From Halopseudomonas xinjiangensis (GTDB taxonomy: Bacteria > Pseudomonadota > Gammaproteobacteria > Pseudomonadales > Pseudomonadaceae): a DNA stretch of 64,000 nt. The notes below the pieces were generated by a model. It made no database searches and had not been told where the DNA came from. It worked only from the letters and a program-made list of their open reading frames with translations. The stretch is taken from contig NZ_LT629736.1 of NCBI RefSeq assembly GCF_900104945.1, positions 620,001-684,000 on the forward strand, read 5' to 3'. A program made the translations under genes and the position numbers. Below are positions 18,216-26,337 of this stretch, piece by piece (within the stretch, counting starts at the first letter, position 1; every line of letters starts with the position of its first letter).

Positions 18216-19373
18216 ATGGCTGGCCCTGTATATCCGTGGCGCAAGGATAACCGCTTCGAACTGCTCATAGACGGCACCGTCTTCTTCCCCCGCATCATCC
18301 GGGAGATGGAGCAGGCGTGCCGGACCATCGACGTAGAGTTGTATCTGGTCAGCAGTGGAGAGAGTAGCGATCGGGTGATCGCCACGCTGATCGAAGCGGT
18401 GGAGCGTGGCGTGCGGGTGCGCTGTCTGCTCGACAGTCTGGGTAGTCACGAAATGGACAGCGATGACCGCCAACGCCTGCTGGACGCCGGCGTCGAGCTG
18501 CGCTTCTACAACCCGCTACGGCTGTTCCATTGGGTTGGCAACTTCCACCGTGATCACCGCAAGCTGCTACTGGTCGACGAACAACTGGCTTTCGTGGGCG
18601 GTACCGGCTTTACCGATGAGTTCTGTCAGCCCGTTGAAGGCGGCTTCTGCCCCTGGCACGAGCAGATGCTGGCCGTTCAGGGTCCGGTGGTCAGCGACTG
18701 GCTTGACCTGTTCGAACGGCAGTGGAAGGCGTCCGGTTCCGGTTGGCGTCGCAAGCCGACCGGAACCGGCAAAGCCAGCATCCCCCGTACGCCGGAGACC
18801 GGGGACGGCTGGGCTCGGGTTACCTACGCCGATGCAAGTTCACAGCAGGAGGTTCTGCAATCGTTGTTCGCGACCGTGGCGCGTGCCGAGCGGCGCGTCT
18901 GGCTGGCGACGCCCTACTTTCTGCCTGCGTGGCGTGTCCGCCGCTCCTTGATGCGCGCGGCGCGGCGCGGCGTCGATGTGCGCCTGCTGCTCAGCGGTCC
19001 GAAGCACGACCATCCTTCGATTCGCTACGCCGGGCAGAGATTCTACGCACGGCTTCTCAGGTCAGGGGTGCGCATCTATGAATTCCAGCCGCGGTTTTTG
19101 CATTTGAAAACGGTTCTGGTTGATGACTGGGTCAGTCTCGGCTCGTGCAATTTCGATAACTGGAGCCTGCACTGGAATCTCGAGGCGAACCAGAACGCCA
19201 TCGATTCGGCTCTTGCTCAGGCAGTGCAGCAAAGCTTTGAAGTCGACTTCCAAGACAGCTTCGAATGGACTCGTGCTGCCTGGAAGTCGCTGTCGCTCTG
19301 GCACCGATTGAAGATTCGCGTCTGGTCAAGCCTCAACCGGCTGGTGTCGATCTGGTTCAGTATTCGCCGTTGA
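18216..19373 (+). CDS. clsB: Cardiolipin synthase-type phospholipase D protein (ClsB-like)
   Basis: A 385-residue PLD-superfamily enzyme with two HKD motifs: HRKLLLVD followed by FVGGTGFTDEF (about residues 111-132) and HLKTVLVD followed by SLGSCNFDNWS (about 295-316). It has no N-terminal membrane helices, unlike ClsA, and so resembles the peripheral ClsB type. It joins two phosphatidyl groups to form cardiolipin or transfers them to other alcohols. The start is the ATG at 18216, just after the upstream MBL gene with AAAGG ahead of it; the longer open frame runs through that gene and is ignored. It is convergent with the crotonase gene (18 bases apart). Confidence 0.88.
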   Translation: MAGPVYPWRKDNRFELLIDGTVFFPRIIREMEQACRTIDVELYLVSSGESSDRVIATLIEAVERGVRVRCLLDSLGSHEMDSDDRQRLLDAGVELRFYNPLRLFHWVGNFHRDHRKLLLVDEQLAFVGGTGFTDEFCQPVEGGFCPWHEQMLAVQGPVVSDWLDLFERQWKASGSGWRRKPTGTGKASIPRTPETGDGWARVTYADASSQQEVLQSLFATVARAERRVWLATPYFLPAWRVRRSLMRAARRGVDVRLLLSGPKHDHPSIRYAGQRFYARLLRSGVRIYEFQPRFLHLKTVLVDDWVSLGSCNFDNWSLHWNLEANQNAIDSALAQAVQQSFEVDFQDSFEWTRAAWKSLSLWHRLKIRVWSSLNRLVSIWFSIRR

Positions 19374-19391
19374 GCGCCTGGCCGAACGACT

Positions 19392-20156
19392 TCAGTTGAA
19401 CACCGGCTTGCGCTTCTGCATGAACGCAGCGAGCGCTTCGCGAGCCTCAGGTCCGCCGAGCAGCTTGGAGAAGTGTTCACCTTCCTCATCCATCACCCGC
19501 GACGCCACATCCGCCACGCCGCGCTTGATCAGTTGCTTGGTCAGGCGCATGGATTCCGGGGGCAGCTCGGCGATGCGACGAGCGGCAGACATGGCCGCAT
19601 CGAATACCGGTTGGCCGGCAGGCAGTGCCTGGTTGGCCAGGCCGAATTCGACCGCACGCGACCCACTGATCTCTTCACCCAGCAGCAGAAGTTCGGCGGT
19701 ACGCGGATGTCCTAGCAGGCGCGGCAGAAGGAAGCTGGAGCCCGCCTCGGGGCAAAGGCCAAGGTTGACGAACGGCATCTTCAGTCGGGCGTTCTCGGCG
19801 ACATAAATCAGATCGCAGTGCAGCAGCATGGTGGTGCCGACACCCACCGCAGGCCCGTTCACCGCAGCGATCAGTGGTTTGTCCGCGTGACAGATCGCCT
19901 TCAGGAATCGATACACCGGGCTTTCCGGTTCGCTTGCCGGGGCGTTGAGAAAATCGCTGACATCGTTGCCGCTGGTGAAGCATTCGGCACTGCCCCGTAT
20001 GATTACGGCGCGGATGCTGGCGTCTTCCTGTGCTGCGTTGATGGCGGTGGCCATCGCTCCGTACATGTCCCGGGTCAGGGCATTCTTCTTGTCCGGGCGG
20101 TGCATGGTCAGGGTCAGGACCGCCTCGTTACGCTCTTCCAACAGGTGCTCGCTCAC
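19392..20156 (-). CDS. Crotonase-family protein, likely enoyl-CoA isomerase type
   Basis: A 254-residue enoyl-CoA hydratase/isomerase. The oxyanion-hole segments CFTSGNDVSDF and NGPAVGVGTTM are present. The first hydratase Glu (in GGCELA of rat crotonase) is replaced by Thr here, whereas a Glu is kept in FVNLGLCPEAGSSFLLPR, the position used by delta3,delta2-enoyl-CoA isomerases. An isomerase is therefore more likely than a hydratase. It is the third gene of an operon with sadC and a ferredoxin-type reductase, 15 bases after the latter. The same three-gene order occurs around sadC in P. aeruginosa (from memory). Confidence 0.85.
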   Translation of the reverse strand: MSEHLLEERNEAVLTLTMHRPDKKNALTRDMYGAMATAINAAQEDASIRAVIIRGSAECFTSGNDVSDFLNAPASEPESPVYRFLKAICHADKPLIAAVNGPAVGVGTTMLLHCDLIYVAENARLKMPFVNLGLCPEAGSSFLLPRLLGHPRTAELLLLGEEISGSRAVEFGLANQALPAGQPVFDAAMSAARRIAELPPESMRLTKQLIKRGVADVASRVMDEEGEHFSKLLGGPEAREALAAFMQKRKPVFN

Positions 20157-20171
20157 GGGTATCTCCTCTGG

Positions 20172-21110
20172 TCAGGCCTTGCTGGTGGCGAAGGCTTCGT
20201 CAATGATCTGCCGACCCGGCAAGCCGGCCATGAACAGCGGCCGACGCAACTGCTCGACGAAAGAAGGGCTTCCGGCGGCCAGCGCGACTGTGCGCCGCGA
20301 GGCAATGCGCAGTGTCTTCAAATCCTGCGACAGTTGGCTGGCGTGGCGAAACTGCAACACCAGCGACGGGTTTGCATGCTGCAGTTCTAGCAGCGCATCG
20401 CCGAGATAGCAGCCATTATCAGCATCGGAATGCCAATGCCATAATGCAATGCCCTGTCGGTGCCCCCTGTCGAGCGCGTCGCGGGCGAGGGCCTGGAGTG
20501 GGGCGAGGCCGGAACCCCTGGCGAGCAGCAGTAGGGGCACGTCCAGCCATTGAGTATCGAACTGCAGATGCCCGGATGCTGCGCCCAGATGCACAGTCTC
20601 ACCAGCTTCGACCCGACTGATCGCTTGTGAGAAAACCCCGTGCGGATGGACGCGAATATGAAACTCCAGCCACGGATCGCTTGCCAGACTGGCGATCGAG
20701 TAAGGTCGCGCGAGCCTGTCATTCAACCAGATTGTAAGGTGCTGGGCGGGGGCGAAGCGCATCGGTCGTTGCGCAACCAGACGCAGGCGAACCAGCGACG
20801 GAGCAAGCCGGTCCACGCTGTGTACGGTAGCGGGCGTGGCGTCGCGGGAGGGATCGAGCAGTTGCACCTCGAGATCAGCCGCGACGGTGCACTGGCAACT
20901 CAACAGCCAGCCGGCCTGCTGTTGGGCCGCGCTCAATCCGGCGCGCGCCGAGGCGGGAACAGCTTCCGATTCGCTGCGTACCAGGCAGGTCTGGCAATGC
21001 CCGGCGCGGCACGAGGAAGCGACCGGCAGTCCGGCACTCTGCAACGCATCGAGCAGGTTCGCTCCGGGCTCGACCACGAGCTTCTGTCCGGCGACCCTGA
21101 CTTCAGACAT
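20172..21110 (-). CDS. 2Fe-2S ferredoxin / FAD-NAD(P) oxidoreductase
   Basis: A 312-residue one-component reductase. The N-terminal plant-type ferredoxin domain has the cluster Cys set SCRAGHCQTC with the fourth Cys in LLSCQC. A ferredoxin-reductase domain follows, with the FAD motif RPYSIAS and the pyridine-nucleotide motif ARGSGLAPLQAL. It would pass electrons from NAD(P)H through FAD to the iron-sulfur cluster and on to an unknown oxygenase or other partner. The start is the ATG at 21110, overlapping the end of sadC by 8 bases; the longer frame reads back into sadC. It sits in a sadC-reductase-crotonase operon. Confidence 0.87.
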   Translation of the reverse strand: MSEVRVAGQKLVVEPGANLLDALQSAGLPVASSCRAGHCQTCLVRSESEAVPASARAGLSAAQQQAGWLLSCQCTVAADLEVQLLDPSRDATPATVHSVDRLAPSLVRLRLVAQRPMRFAPAQHLTIWLNDRLARPYSIASLASDPWLEFHIRVHPHGVFSQAISRVEAGETVHLGAASGHLQFDTQWLDVPLLLLARGSGLAPLQALARDALDRGHRQGIALWHWHSDADNGCYLGDALLELQHANPSLVLQFRHASQLSQDLKTLRIASRRTVALAAGSPSFVEQLRRPLFMAGLPGRQIIDEAFATSKA

Positions 21111-22227
21111 GGACGTGCTGATACGCTTCGCTGCGGTTACGGCCGTTTTCCTTGGCCAGGTACAGGGCCTGGTCGGCCTGCTGGATGCATCCCTCCAGAT
21201 CGTCATCGGCGCGTATCAGGCAGAGGCCGGCCGACAGCGTGCAGCGCATCTCCTCGGGCAGGCCGGGAAACTGCATCCGCGCGAACGCCTCGCGGATGCG
21301 TTCAACGCAATGGGTAAGCGTCGCCATATCGCTGTTACCGAGTATCAGAATGAATTCCTCTCCGCCAAAACGCGCTATCAGGTCGTCGCCACGCAGATTG
21401 GCCTTGGCCAGTTCGGCGAAGCCGCGCAAGACTTCGTCGCCGACCGCATGGCCGAAACGGTCATTGATGCGCTTGAAATGATCCAGATCAATCAGTGCCA
21501 GCCCCAGCGTACGCGGCGGGCCAAGCAAGTGAATCCTGCGCTCGGCCTCGTTGAGAAAATGCCTGCGGTTCGCCAGGCCGGTCAAGGCGTCGGTGGCTGC
21601 CAGGCTTTGTAGCTGACCCATCATGCCCTTGAGCGTTTCCTGATGCACCTGCAGCGTCTGGTGGCGCCGCTGAAGACGCTCCTGCAACTCCCGCACATAC
21701 GAGCCGAACAGGCACAGCCAGGTCAGAAAGCAGGCGAGAATTAACCATTCCAGCAGGCTCGCCGACAGCTCGCGATTGTGCGAGCCGAGGTTGATCTCAT
21801 AAGTCAGCAGGAGCGTATAGCAGGCGAGGGCAAACGCCGCGTGCATGATGAACGAGCGCATCGACAGCATGAACACGCCGAACAGCAGGCTCAGTGGGTA
21901 GAGCATTAGCAGGCTGCCGCGTATGTCAGTGGTCTGAGACAGAAGATAGGTCACCAGTATGGTGGCGACGGCTATCTGCGGGCTGGTCAGGCTGGGATCC
22001 CTGAAGCGCAGATTCATCCCGGTGATGAACATCGCGAAAAAAGCGCCTTGGGTGGCAAGTCCCAGTGCGACGTGGCTTGCTGCGTGCCACATCTCACCGT
22101 TGTACTGTCCGACCAGCCAGGCCACCGCTACCACCGAATAGCTGATGATGTAACTGATCTGCGCAAGATAGAAGCGCTGTAAACGCAGCGCCTGATTCCT
22201 GCTTTCCTTCGAATCCTTCGCTATCAC
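21103..22227 (-). CDS. sadC: Membrane diguanylate cyclase, SadC ortholog
   Basis: A 374-residue diguanylate cyclase. Several hydrophobic helices fill about residues 20-190, a short coiled linker (YVRELQERLQRRHQTLQVHQETLKG) follows, and the GGDEF domain has an intact GGEEF site (288-292) with an RGDD product-inhibition I-site just before it. It makes c-di-GMP from GTP. The call as SadC rests on the domain plan plus the neighbours: fumarase divergent on one side, ferredoxin reductase and crotonase downstream on the other, as in P. aeruginosa. SadC opposes BifA, which is also in this window. It is shorter than the P. aeruginosa protein as remembered (about 490 residues). Confidence 0.82.
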   Translation of the reverse strand: MIAKDSKESRNQALRLQRFYLAQISYIISYSVVAVAWLVGQYNGEMWHAASHVALGLATQGAFFAMFITGMNLRFRDPSLTSPQIAVATILVTYLLSQTTDIRGSLLMLYPLSLLFGVFMLSMRSFIMHAAFALACYTLLLTYEINLGSHNRELSASLLEWLILACFLTWLCLFGSYVRELQERLQRRHQTLQVHQETLKGMMGQLQSLAATDALTGLANRRHFLNEAERRIHLLGPPRTLGLALIDLDHFKRINDRFGHAVGDEVLRGFAELAKANLRGDDLIARFGGEEFILILGNSDMATLTHCVERIREAFARMQFPGLPEEMRCTLSAGLCLIRADDDLEGCIQQADQALYLAKENGRNRSEAYQHVHV

Positions 22228-22354
22228 ATCATGCCTCTTCCAGATGATGGCACTTTGACGTCAATCTATCGTTCCAGTCTCGGTTTGCCTAGTCATTTTG
22301 TCGAGACCGGACGTCAAAGCCCCGTGCAACGCTGCCGTCTCGTGCCGGCTCGGG

Positions 22355-22360
22355 TATACT
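22355..22360 (+). promoter_or_regulatory. Candidate -10 element of fumarase promoter
   Basis: TATACT, 17 bases after a weak -35 (CTGCCG, 22332-22337), lies about 125 bases before the fumarase ATG in the 258-base sadC/fumA gap. No regulator site was recognised in that gap. Confidence 0.35.
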
Positions 22361-22485
22361 CTGGCACCTGTTGTTTTCAGAGCAAGGGCTGCATGGCCCG
22401 CTCGCCGCTTTGTCCGTGATTCTGGCAGTACTGTCCTTCTCGCGACAGTACTGTCAGTCGCCAAACCATAGGAGCCTGTCCGAGC

Positions 22486-24006
22486 ATGGCCGTAATCAAG
22501 CAAGACGACCTGATTCAAAGCGTGGCAGACGCGCTGCAGTACATTTCCTATTACCACCCCGTGGATTTCATTCAGGCTGTGCACGAAGCCTATCAGCGCG
22601 AAGAATCGCCTGCGGCGCGCGACGCCATGGCTCAGATTCTGATCAACTCGCGCATGTGCGCGACTGGCCACCGGCCGATCTGCCAGGACACCGGTATCGT
22701 CACCGTGTTCGTCAAGGTTGGCATGAACGTACGCTGGGACGGTGCCACCATGGGCCTGGACGACATGATCAACGAGGGCGTGCGACGCGCGTACAACCTG
22801 CCGGAAAACGTGCTGCGCGCATCGATCCTCGCCGACCCTGCTGGTAAGCGGACCAACACCAAGGACAACACCCCGGCGGTTATCCACTACGAAATCGTCC
22901 CGGGCGATACCGTCGAATTCCATGTCGCAGCCAAGGGCGGCGGGTCCGAGAACAAGTCGAAGATGGTCATGCTCAACCCGTCCGACTCGATTGTCGACTG
23001 GGTGGTGAAGACCGTGCCGACCATGGGCGCCGGCTGGTGTCCCCCGGGCATGCTCGGCATCGGCATTGGCGGTACTGCCGAGAAAGCGGCGGTGTTGGCG
23101 AAGGAATCACTGATGGACTCCATCGATATTCACGAACTGCGCAAGCGTGGCCCGCAGAACCGTGTCGAGGAGCTGCGTCTGGAGATCATGGACAAGGTCA
23201 ACGCGCTGGGTATTGGCGCTCAGGGTCTGGGCGGTCTGACCACGGTACTGGACATCAAGATCAAGGATTACCCGACCCACGCTGCCAGTTTGCCGGTATG
23301 CATGATTCCCAACTGCGCCGCCACGCGCCATGCGCATTTCGTTCTCGACGGAAGCGGTCCGGCCGTGCTCGAAGCGCCACCGATGGATGCCTACCCGGAC
23401 ATCACCTGGGAAGTCGGCAGCGGCGTGCGCCGTGTGAATCTGGATACCGTCACCCCGGAAGACGTACTGAGCTGGAAGAGCGGCGAAACCGTGCTGCTCT
23501 CCGGCAAGATGCTCACCGGTCGCGACGCGGCACACAAGCGCATGGTTGACATGCTCAACAAGGGCGAACAGTTGCCGGTAGATCTGAAAGGTCGATTCAT
23601 CTACTACGTGGGCCCGGTCGATCCGGTGCGTGACGAGGTGGTTGGACCGGCCGGCCCGACCACGGCCACCCGCATGGACAAGTTCACTCGCCAGATTCTC
23701 GATCAGACCGGCCTGCTTGGCATGATCGGCAAGTCCGAACGTGGTCCGATCGCGATCGAAGCGATCAAGGATCACAAGGCGGTGTATCTGATGGCCGTGG
23801 GCGGGGCAGCGTACCTGGTTGCCCAGGCAATCAAGAAAGCCGACGTGCTGGCGTTTGCGGAACTGGGTATGGAGGCGATCTACGAGTTCGAGGTCAAGGA
23901 CATGCCGGTCACCGTGGCGGTCGACTCGACTGGCGAGTCTGCGCATATCACCGGCCCGCAGATCTGGCAGAAGAAGATCGCCGATAGCCTGGCGGTCGAA
24001 GTCTGA
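22486..24006 (+). CDS. fumA: Fumarate hydratase class I, iron-sulfur type
   Basis: A 506-residue fumarase of the oxygen-sensitive [4Fe-4S] class, interconverting fumarate and malate in the TCA cycle. The alpha part contains ICQDTGIVTVFVKVG, AKGGGSENKS and GIGIGGTAEKA; the beta part contains GKMLTGRDAAHKRM and YYVGPVDPV. Cluster cysteines lie in PICQDTG, AGWCPPG and MIPNCAATRH. It is full length for the single-chain type. RBS AGGAG lies ahead of the ATG. Monocistronic, divergent from sadC and closed by a strong terminator. Confidence 0.95.
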   Translation: MAVIKQDDLIQSVADALQYISYYHPVDFIQAVHEAYQREESPAARDAMAQILINSRMCATGHRPICQDTGIVTVFVKVGMNVRWDGATMGLDDMINEGVRRAYNLPENVLRASILADPAGKRTNTKDNTPAVIHYEIVPGDTVEFHVAAKGGGSENKSKMVMLNPSDSIVDWVVKTVPTMGAGWCPPGMLGIGIGGTAEKAAVLAKESLMDSIDIHELRKRGPQNRVEELRLEIMDKVNALGIGAQGLGGLTTVLDIKIKDYPTHAASLPVCMIPNCAATRHAHFVLDGSGPAVLEAPPMDAYPDITWEVGSGVRRVNLDTVTPEDVLSWKSGETVLLSGKMLTGRDAAHKRMVDMLNKGEQLPVDLKGRFIYYVGPVDPVRDEVVGPAGPTTATRMDKFTRQILDQTGLLGMIGKSERGPIAIEAIKDHKAVYLMAVGGAAYLVAQAIKKADVLAFAELGMEAIYEFEVKDMPVTVAVDSTGESAHITGPQIWQKKIADSLAVEV

Positions 24007-24021
24007 TTCTTCGCTTGCTTG

Positions 24022-24048
24022 AAAAACCCGGCTTCGGCCGGGTTTTTT
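24022..24048 (+). terminator. Terminator of fumA
   Basis: AAAACCCGGC pairs with GCCGGGTTTT around a TTCG tetraloop (24023-24046), followed by TT. A textbook intrinsic terminator 16 bases after the stop codon. Confidence 0.92.
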
Positions 24049-24201
24049 GCTTGTGGAAGACGCTCCGTCGCATGGCATGAACTCTACCGACCCTGGCTCT
24101 CTCTGAAAGAGAGCGGCGCTGGCCTGCGTTGGCCTCGCCGCCCAGGCGCAGTATCGAACTCAATCGGTTCTGTCAGTCGATCAACCAGTCGGAGAACAAC
24201 C

Positions 24202-24678
24202 ATGAGTAAGAAAATGCACGTCTTGTCGATGATCGCCGCAGCCACCGGTCTGGCTCTTTCCGGTGCCGCCGTGGCGCAGTCGGGCGAGGCAGATCTGCAG
24301 GTCAAGCAATCCAAGCAGTTTGGCGAGTACATCGTCGACGCCGATGGCGGCGCGCTTTACCTGTTCACCACCGATACGCAAGGGCAGGGCAGTTCCAAGG
24401 CGAGAAGCAGCTGCCAGGATGAATGCCTGAAGGTCTGGCCGGCGTATACCATCGAGGGCGAGCCGAAGGTGGGCGATCAGTTGCAACAGGATCTGGTCTC
24501 GACGTTCAAGCGCGCCGATGGGCAGACCCAGGTCACTTACGGCGGCTGGCCGCTGTACTACTTCCAGAAGGATTCCGGCGCCAACGCCCCGCAGGGCCAA
24601 GATGTTCACGGCTTCGGAGGCGAGTGGTATCTCGTCGCGCCCGATGGCTCGAAGGTCGAAAAGGAACAGCAGCAGTAA
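24202..24678 (+). CDS. Secreted-repeat (COG4315/PF03640-like) exported protein
   Basis: A 158-residue exported protein. The signal peptide (MSKKMHVLSMIAAATGLALSGAAVAQ, cleavage after about residue 25) is followed by a family core with two copies of a short motif: GGALYLFTTD...C...C..VWP and GGWPLYYFQKDS...GQDVHGFGGEWYLV. Two Cys (SSCQDEC) may form a disulfide or bind metal. The family is common in the periplasm and its function is unknown. RBS GGAG precedes the ATG at 24202; the open frame upstream runs through the fumA terminator and is not used. Monocistronic. Confidence 0.85.
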   Translation: MSKKMHVLSMIAAATGLALSGAAVAQSGEADLQVKQSKQFGEYIVDADGGALYLFTTDTQGQGSSKARSSCQDECLKVWPAYTIEGEPKVGDQLQQDLVSTFKRADGQTQVTYGGWPLYYFQKDSGANAPQGQDVHGFGGEWYLVAPDGSKVEKEQQQ

Positions 24679-24694
24679 GGTCGGCTAATGCAGG

Positions 24695-24740
24695 GGCGAC
24701 GGGTTCGGCAAGCCAGGCTGCCCCGTCGCTTCCGCTTTTT
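24695..24740 (+). terminator. Possible terminator after the secreted-repeat gene
   Basis: GGCGACGGG (24695-24703) can pair with CCCGTCGC(T) (24722-24730), followed within a few bases by CTTTTT. It has a long loop of about 18 bases, so the call is only moderate. Confidence 0.5.
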
Positions 24741-24762
24741 ACTTGGCTCGCAATCGGCCTGC

Positions 24763-26214
24763 TCAGACCAGCCGCTCGCCGACGTGCAGCAGTTTCATCG
24801 AGTTGGTGCCGCCGCGTGAGTTGTACACGTCGCCCTTGGTCAGGATCACCCAATCGCCCGCTTTGACATGCCCGAGCTGCAACAGCCGGTTGACCGCCTC
24901 GTGATTCACGTCGCTCGAGTTCAGCTCGGCCGGGTTGAAGAAGATGGACTGTACGCCGCGCATCATCGCTACCTTGCCAAGGGTCTGCGCATTGGGGGAC
25001 AGAGCGAATATCGGCAGCGGCGAACGGATGCGCGACATGATCAAAGGCGTATGTCCGGTCTCCGTCAGGGTAATCACTGCGGTCACTCCGGGAAAATGAT
25101 TGCCGGCGTACATTGCCGCGAGGGCTACGGTCTCATCGCAGCGCTCGAATTTTTCATGCAGACGGTGGCCCGATTGTTGGCTGGTGGGGTGTTTTTCCGC
25201 ACCAATGCACACCCGTGCCATCGCCTGAACTGCTTCGATGGGGTACTTGCCCGCGGCGCTCTCGGCCGAGAGCATGACCGCATCGGTATAGTCCAACGCG
25301 GCGTTGGCGACATCGGACACTTCGGCGCGGGTCGGTAGAGGGCTGCTGATCATCGACTCCATCATCTGCGTTGCGGTGATCACCACCTTGTTCTGCGCCC
25401 GGGCGCGGCTGATGATCAACTTCTGAATGCCCACCAGCTCGGCGTCGCCAATCTCCACGCCCAGGTCGCCACGGGCGACCATGACACCGTCGCTGGCCTC
25501 GATCAGACCGTCCAGCGCCGCCTGATCGGCAACCGCTTCGGCGCGCTCGATCTTGGCGATCAGCCAGGCCTGGGATTCGGAATCAGCCAGCAGCTTGCGT
25601 GCCAGATGCATGTCCGATGCGTCCCGTGGGAAGGACACGGCCACGTATTCCATGTTCAGTTCGGCGGCGAGGACGATGTCTGCGCGGTCCTTGTCGGTCA
25701 GCGCTGCGGCCGAAAGGCCGCCGCCGCGACGGTTGATGCCCTTGTGGTTGGACAGGGTGCCACCGGCGGTGACGGTGCAGCGCACCTCGTCGCGTCCGAC
25801 GCTATCGACCCGCAACACGATCCGTCCGTCATCGAGTAGCAGCTCGTCACCGGCCCGACAATCTTCGACCAACTGGGGATAATCGATACCCACCACGTCA
25901 TGGTTGCCTTCGTCCAGTGGATGAGACGTGGACAGTCGGAAGTGATCACCCACCTCCAGCTGCGTCTTGCCTTCGCTGAAGCGTGCAATGCGGATCTTCG
26001 GGCCTTGCAAATCACCCAGCAGCGCCACGTGCCGGCCGCGATCAGCAGCCAGCTCGCGGACCAGACGAGCCCGCTCACGGTGCTCGTCCGGCGTGCCGTG
26101 GGAGAAGTTCATTCGGGCAACATCCATCCCCGCGTCGATAAGTGCTGCGATACACTCCGGGCTGGTGCTGGCCGGGCCCAGGGTGGCTACGATCTTGGTG
26201 CGGCGCAGTGTCAT
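24763..26214 (-). CDS. pykA: Pyruvate kinase
   Basis: A 483-residue glycolytic enzyme converting phosphoenolpyruvate and ADP to pyruvate and ATP. Visible motifs are TKIVATLGPAS at the start, MNFSHG, DLQGPKIRI, LIAKIERAEAV with the catalytic Lys, DGVMVARGDLGVEIG for metal binding, and ATQMMESM with PTRAEVSDVANA. It is full length, of the PykA type by neighbourhood with the sadC and USP genes. RBS GGAGGA lies just before the ATG. It is divergent from edd, so the end of the Entner-Doudoroff pathway and its pyruvate kinase flank one 123-base promoter region. Confidence 0.95.
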   Translation of the reverse strand: MTLRRTKIVATLGPASTSPECIAALIDAGMDVARMNFSHGTPDEHRERARLVRELAADRGRHVALLGDLQGPKIRIARFSEGKTQLEVGDHFRLSTSHPLDEGNHDVVGIDYPQLVEDCRAGDELLLDDGRIVLRVDSVGRDEVRCTVTAGGTLSNHKGINRRGGGLSAAALTDKDRADIVLAAELNMEYVAVSFPRDASDMHLARKLLADSESQAWLIAKIERAEAVADQAALDGLIEASDGVMVARGDLGVEIGDAELVGIQKLIISRARAQNKVVITATQMMESMISSPLPTRAEVSDVANAALDYTDAVMLSAESAAGKYPIEAVQAMARVCIGAEKHPTSQQSGHRLHEKFERCDETVALAAMYAGNHFPGVTAVITLTETGHTPLIMSRIRSPLPIFALSPNAQTLGKVAMMRGVQSIFFNPAELNSSDVNHEAVNRLLQLGHVKAGDWVILTKGDVYNSRGGTNSMKLLHVGERLV

Positions 26215-26337
26215 CGATGGATTCCTCCGATATCGGCGTTGGCAGGTATTTGCGGCCTACAATAGAGCATATGATCGACGCATGACAGGCCGCTGGAAGC
26301 CCAGCGAGCCGCTTTGGCATGCGGTAAAGGAGACTAG

